Below, piece after piece: positions 7,128 to 10,379 of a stretch of 10,379 bases of DNA (its first letter is position 1; each line of letters opens with the position of its first letter). The notes under the pieces were generated by a model. That model had not been told where the DNA came from, ran no database searches, and saw only the letters and a list, made by a program, of their open reading frames with translations. A program made the translations under genes and the position numbers. Location: the NCBI GenBank assembly GCA_003248935.1, contig QFQF01000035.1, positions 1-10,379 of the forward strand, in the 5' to 3' direction. The stretch is from Sphingobium sp. Lineage in GTDB: Bacteria > Pseudomonadota > Alphaproteobacteria > Sphingomonadales > Sphingomonadaceae.

Positions 7128-8734
7128 CTCGCCACGGCTCCGTCCGACCGGGGATCTGTCGCGCCCTCGATCAACCCGTCGGGGTGGCGAACGACTGCAC
7201 CGGCGTGGCCCATGGTCGCGGTCATCGGCTCGACCATCTCAACATCGTGACCGGCAGCACGGAGCTGCTCGACAAGCTTCGGATCGAAGCGGCTTTCCAA
7301 TTTGAGCGTGGTGCTTTGCTCACCCCAGGTCCGTCCAAGGAGCCATCTGGGCCGGTCGATCGCGTCCTGAAGTGCAACGCCGTGCCAGGCATATCGGCTA
7401 AAAAGTGCCGCCTGCGTTTGCGGCTGCCCCTCTCCGCCCATGGTTCCATAGGCCATTACTCGGCCATCCTCGAACATTGCCAGGGCGGGGTTCAAGGTAT
7501 GAAAGGGCTTCCGTCTAGGCTTGAGAGCATTGGGGCCATCCGACGTCAGCGTGAAGCTGGCTCCGCGATTCTGCCAGGTGATACCGGTGTCCGGAAGCAC
7601 GACCCCCGACCCGAACTCAAAATAAGTCGACTGGATGCAGCTCACCACCTGCCCGCGACTGTCTGCTGCGCCGAACCAAGTCGTGTCCCCATGTGCAGAC
7701 GGTCGCGGCCATCGAAGGGCACGATCGGGGTCGATCGCATCGATCATCGCCTGCAGTCCAGCCTGGTCATCGAGGAGGGCCTGCGGTGAAACCGGCATAT
7801 AGGCTGGGTCGCCCACGAACTGGTCGCGCACGAGAAAGGCCTGCTTGGTCGCCTCAATAAGACCGTGAAGATGCTGGAACGTCTCGGCGTCCGCCTTCGG
7901 GAGGCGATCGTAGAGCGCAAGAATCAGCAGCGACGCCAGGCCTTGGGTCGGGGGCGTAGTATTGAACAGGGTTGCGCCGCTAACCTGAATCTGCAGCGGC
8001 TTCGGCTCCGAGGCACTGTGCCGCTGGAGGTCTTCAAGCTTGAGCGGGCTACCCAGTCTGTGAAGATCGGACGCGATGCGCTGACCCAAATCCCCACGAT
8101 AGAAACTGTCCAGTCCGTCATGGGCGAGCTGGCGCAAGGTTTTCGCCAGGGCTGGTTGCCTCAGCTGCTCATGCTGGCGCAGGGGCCGGCCAGAGGGTTC
8201 GAAGATGCTTGCATAGGCACCAGGCTGGATCGACAGCTCGGCGTGTTTCGCCATCGCGATCGCAGCCCCTCCCTGGGTGATCCCGACGCCGTTCTGAGCA
8301 AGGTCGATCGCGTCGCGCAGAAGGCGTCCCAGGCTCAATGTGCCCTCGTCGCCTTCAAGCGCCCGCTGCCAGCCCGAAATAGTACCGGCCACCGTATTGG
8401 CGGCCATTGGGCCGCGCCACGGAATCGCGGAAAGCCCATCATAAAAGGCCAGGTCAGCGGCAGAGGCCGCCGCCCCGCAGGCATCGATCGCGTGGATGGA
8501 CCCATCCGGATCATGGATGAGCCAGAAGCCATCGCCGCCAATGCCGGTCATGTGTGGATACACGACCGCAAGGGTGGCCGCGATCGCCACACAGGCTTCC
8601 ACCGCTGTACCGCCATCCCTGAGGACATCCAGTCCGGCCTGCGAAGCCAGACTATGGGGTGCTGTCGCGATCCCTCCATAGCCCTGCTGTGTTGCGTGAG
8701 CCTCTGGCACTGCCAACTTGTGCGGACGCATCAT
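7121..8734 (-). CDS. Gamma-glutamyltransferase-family Ntn hydrolase (YwrD/HpxW-like), cytoplasmic
   Basis: This 537-residue proenzyme belongs to the gamma-glutamyltranspeptidase fold. Family landmarks are GGTAVEACVAIAATLAVVYPH (41-61), MTGIGGDGFW (62-71), HGDTTWFG (348-355) with T351 as predicted self-cleaving nucleophile, NPALAMFEDG (415-424) and GTMGGEGQPQ (430-439), the oxyanion-hole Gly-Gly. Cleavage before T351 would give subunits of about 350 and 187 residues. There is no signal peptide, unlike the periplasmic Ggt of Escherichia coli, so it should act in the cytoplasm. The YwrD group and the Klebsiella oxamate amidohydrolase HpxW belong to this broad family, so an amide or gamma-glutamyl hydrolase is as likely as glutathione turnover. 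With a xanthine-type permease and a purine phosphoribosyltransferase nearby, an oxamate-type role is attractive but unproven. Two adjacent ATGs (8734, 8731) follow a GAGGGA ribosome binding site. The phosphoribosyltransferase gene lies 141 nt upstream. Confidence 0.9.
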   Translation of the reverse strand: MMRPHKLAVPEAHATQQGYGGIATAPHSLASQAGLDVLRDGGTAVEACVAIAATLAVVYPHMTGIGGDGFWLIHDPDGSIHAIDACGAAASAADLAFYDGLSAIPWRGPMAANTVAGTISGWQRALEGDEGTLSLGRLLRDAIDLAQNGVGITQGGAAIAMAKHAELSIQPGAYASIFEPSGRPLRQHEQLRQPALAKTLRQLAHDGLDSFYRGDLGQRIASDLHRLGSPLKLEDLQRHSASEPKPLQIQVSGATLFNTTPPTQGLASLLILALYDRLPKADAETFQHLHGLIEATKQAFLVRDQFVGDPAYMPVSPQALLDDQAGLQAMIDAIDPDRALRWPRPSAHGDTTWFGAADSRGQVVSCIQSTYFEFGSGVVLPDTGITWQNRGASFTLTSDGPNALKPRRKPFHTLNPALAMFEDGRVMAYGTMGGEGQPQTQAALFSRYAWHGVALQDAIDRPRWLLGRTWGEQSTTLKLESRFDPKLVEQLRAAGHDVEMVEPMTATMGHAGAVVRHPDGLIEGATDPRSDGAVASY

Positions 8735-8875
8735 GCGCTTTCCCTCAAACTCATCGTCCCCAGTCTCCGCCGCCTATCGAGCGCTTAAGCTGCACGATGT
8801 TGCGCGATGCCCTAAGAATAATTTGAGGAGCGAGGTGATGCCGAAAAGTGAGCGGCTTGTCCGGCTCGGTAAAAA

Positions 8876-9418
8876 CTAGATCTGAGGAGCAAGGCCGAGC
8901 CTGTCCGGATCCTCCTGAGCGTCTTCAAGCCAGGCGTCTCGCGTCGCCACGGCGCCCCAAGGAAAGATGAACCAGTCCTTCTCGGTGGATCGATCGATGG
9001 TCTGCGCGGAAAAATCGACCCTCTCCCGCGAGCTGGCATTGTCGATCAGGACGGCGAACCGGACGTTGTCAGCAGACCCTTGATCGACCACGACGCTGCG
9101 CAGATAGGACAGTGTCTTGCCGCTATCGTTGATATCGTCGACGAACAGATAGCGTTCACCGCGGTTCGCGCAGCCCGCGATGTGAACCAGCAGTGCTTCC
9201 GCGAACTCGTGCACCTTTGAGGAGTGATCGACCGACAGCAATGGCAATCCGGTGCGGTGGGACAAGTAGGTGCCCGGCACCAGACCGCCACGCCCGATCC
9301 CGACAATGAAGTCCGGCCTCCATCTCGAAGCCTCAAGCTGCTGGGCGATCGACTCGATATCCTCGAGGAAACGCTCATAGCTGATCCGTTTGAATTGGAT
9401 TGCGTTGCTGTCAGTCAT
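8876..9418 (-). CDS. Type I phosphoribosyltransferase, Gpt-like (xanthine/hypoxanthine)
   Basis: The proposed product is 180 residues. LFVDDINDSGKTL (91-103) is the type I PRPP-binding loop. FIVGIGRGGLVPG (37-49) is the conserved N-terminal PPi-loop strand seen in purine phosphoribosyltransferases. DWFIFPWG (148-155) resembles the C-terminal hood of xanthine-guanine phosphoribosyltransferases, where an aromatic residue stacks on the base. The expected reaction transfers ribose 5-phosphate from PRPP to xanthine, hypoxanthine or guanine in the cytoplasm (purine salvage). The ATG at 9418 is chosen because the homologous part begins soon after it; the frame is open to a TTG at 9481, and that extension (CFHHHHGQAG) looks untranslated. 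The ribosome binding site is weak. It is divergent from oxygenase B and 141 nt upstream of the Ntn hydrolase gene on the same strand, so co-transcription with it is possible. Exact base specificity is not certain. Confidence 0.87.
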   Translation of the reverse strand: MTDSNAIQFKRISYERFLEDIESIAQQLEASRWRPDFIVGIGRGGLVPGTYLSHRTGLPLLSVDHSSKVHEFAEALLVHIAGCANRGERYLFVDDINDSGKTLSYLRSVVVDQGSADNVRFAVLIDNASSRERVDFSAQTIDRSTEKDWFIFPWGAVATRDAWLEDAQEDPDRLGLAPQI

Positions 9419-9507
9419 CCCGGCTTGCCCATGGTGATGATGAAAGCATCGCCCCTTACCGATCTGGAAAACCGGATGCAATCACGCCCTGAGCTGACTG
9501 GGTCACG

Positions 9508-9560
9508 GGCGGCTTTGACGCCGCCAGGCGCCCTGTTCGCATTTTGCGAGCAGAGGGCGC
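9508..9560. other. Two adjacent hairpins in the divergent leader region
   Basis: GGCGGC-TTTGAC-GCCGCC (9508-9525) is a perfect 6-bp stem with a 6-nt loop. Directly next to it, 9528-9560 forms a longer imperfect hairpin: CTGTTCGC-ATTTT-GCGAGCAG (9533-9553, 8 pairs including one T-G), with outer arms GCGCC and GGGCGC pairing around single-base bulges. No T-tract follows on either strand, so intrinsic termination is not supported. The pair lies in the 247-bp gap between the phosphoribosyltransferase and oxygenase B starts, which otherwise shows no clear promoter. Function unknown. Confidence 0.45.
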
Positions 9561-9665
9561 TCTATTCTGCAATGGATCGGATCAGCATTATCTGAAACCA
9601 AGGCCGGAACCGAAAAGGAGGGCGTCAGGATCATTTCAGTCGTGGCGCCTTTGTGGAGATCCGCC

Positions 9666-10379
9666 ATGATCATCTATACGCCGCCAAAGCCAGCCGATAC
9701 CATTCCTGTGATCGATCTGGCACCCAGTTTTTCCAAGGATATCGACGCTCGGAAGGCTGTGGCCTGGGAAATCCACAAGACGGCGCGCGATACCGGCTTC
9801 TTCTACATCTGCAATCACGGAGTTCCGGCCGACCTGGTTGAAGGCCAGCTGGCACTGGCCAGAGAGTTCTTCGCGTTGCCCTTGGCTGAGAAGGTGGCTC
9901 TCGACGCGCGCAAGTCGCCCTGCTTGCGAGGCTATGAAGCGCCGGGCCTTCAAACCCTCGATGACGGATCGCCGCCCGATCTCAAGGAGGGCTTCCAGAT
10001 TGGCTGCGACCTGGCCCCCGACCACCCTCATGTTCTGGCCGGCGTTCCGAATTGTGGTGCAAATGTCTGGCCGAACGGCCGTCCCGAATTCCGCCAACGC
10101 TACGAAGCCTATGTGGACGAAATGTTTCGGGTCGGTCGCCATCTGATGGCCCTGCTGGCGCTGTCGCTCGATCTGCCGGAGGATTTCTTCGCCGAAGGCC
10201 TCGAGGAACCGCTCTTCAACAGCCGGTTGCTGCGCTATGGCCCGCAGCCCGAGGATGCAGCCTTCAACCAGATGGGCGCCGGCGCTCATACCGACTGGGG
10301 CATGATCACCATCCTGCTCCAGGACGACATTGGCGGGCTCGAGGTCGAGAATGCCGCTGGAGAATGGATCGCCGCGCCG
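9666..10379 (+). CDS. Isopenicillin-N-synthase-family Fe(II) oxygenase B, 3'-truncated by window edge
   Basis: The first 238 codons of a third oxygenase are present; the gene continues past the right edge. It begins MIIYTPPKPADTIPVIDLAP (DIOX_N) and includes TGFFYICNHGV (43-53), GYEAPGLQTLDDGSPPDLKEG (89-109) and GAHTDWGM (206-213), with iron ligands H208 and D210. The third ligand and the R-x-S motif are off the end. It differs from oxygenase A at 40 of 238 residues. Of these, 39 lie in the first 146 residues, and only D176A lies after that. The active-site scaffold is therefore nearly shared while the N-terminal half, which helps shape the substrate pocket in this family, has drifted; different but related substrates are plausible. 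The ATG at 9666 has a GGAG ribosome binding site at 9655-9658 with 7-nt spacing. It is transcribed away from the phosphoribosyltransferase gene and would need its own promoter. Confidence 0.9.
   Translation, partial: MIIYTPPKPADTIPVIDLAPSFSKDIDARKAVAWEIHKTARDTGFFYICNHGVPADLVEGQLALAREFFALPLAEKVALDARKSPCLRGYEAPGLQTLDDGSPPDLKEGFQIGCDLAPDHPHVLAGVPNCGANVWPNGRPEFRQRYEAYVDEMFRVGRHLMALLALSLDLPEDFFAEGLEEPLFNSRLLRYGPQPEDAAFNQMGAGAHTDWGMITILLQDDIGGLEVENAAGEWIAAP
10128..10379 (+). repeat. Right arm of the 252-bp inverted near-identical repeat inside oxygenase B
   Basis: This is codons 155-238 of oxygenase B, the partner of the left-edge repeat. The mismatched positions here are 10172, 10175, 10192 and 10280; three are synonymous and one (10192) changes Asp to Ala at residue 176. 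The identity must continue outward for an unknown distance. Confidence 0.95.

Noticed and set aside
8842..8876. Possible terminator hairpin between the phosphoribosyltransferase and Ntn hydrolase genes
   Set aside because: The GAGC/GCTC stem is short with a bulge, and the T-run lies before the hairpin on the transcribed minus strand, not after it.
9419..9481. N-terminal extension of the phosphoribosyltransferase from a TTG at 9481
   Set aside because: It would need a TTG start without a clear ribosome binding site and adds a His-rich stretch with no family similarity; the ATG at 9418 gives a normal-length protein.
1..10379. Composite transposon or insertion element bounded by terminal inverted repeats
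   Set aside because: The terminal repeats are internal coding sequence of oxygenase paralogues, and there is no transposase, integrase or target-site duplication in the window.

Overview
The window looks like a chromosomal or large-plasmid accessory segment from a GC-rich Gram-negative bacterium, most likely a sphingomonad-type alphaproteobacterium. That is inferred from a TonB-dependent receptor heading a catabolic-type operon, tight gene packing and GC-rich codon use; no rRNA or marker gene is present to prove it. No tRNA, IS element, CRISPR array or phage gene was seen.

Left block (1-5438, minus strand): a compact four-gene operon transcribed leftward. In order of transcription it encodes a TonB-dependent outer-membrane receptor, an NCS2-type xanthine/urate-like permease (11-nt overlap), an isopenicillin-N-synthase-family Fe(II)/2-oxoglutarate-type oxygenase (ATGA overlap) and, 23 nt on, a second oxygenase cut by the window edge. 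A LysR-type regulator (5595-6506, plus strand) is divergent from it across a 156-bp gap and is the obvious candidate controller.

Middle block: a small TetR-family regulator (6570-7127) follows the LysR gene. A 28-bp near-perfect palindrome overlaps its putative -10 element and ends against its ribosome binding site, as expected for autorepression. It converges with, and overlaps by 7 bp, a gamma-glutamyltransferase-family Ntn hydrolase without signal peptide (7121-8734, minus). Upstream of that on the same strand is a Gpt-like purine phosphoribosyltransferase (8876-9418, minus).

Right end: a third oxygenase (9666-10379, plus) starts divergently from the phosphoribosyltransferase gene and runs off the window. 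It is a close paralogue of the oxygenase cut by the left edge. Both copies are cut after exactly 238 codons, the last 99 bp of each are identical, and the last 252 bp differ at only 4 positions. The window is therefore bounded by inverted paralogous sequence; the exact symmetry looks like a contig whose ends stop at a shared repeat in the assembly graph.

Working model (inference): a ring-shaped, nucleobase-like or other heterocyclic substrate is brought in by the receptor and permease and oxidised by the non-haem iron oxygenases. The phosphoribosyltransferase and the amidase-like Ntn hydrolase could handle purine or amide products. The substrate cannot be read from the sequence.
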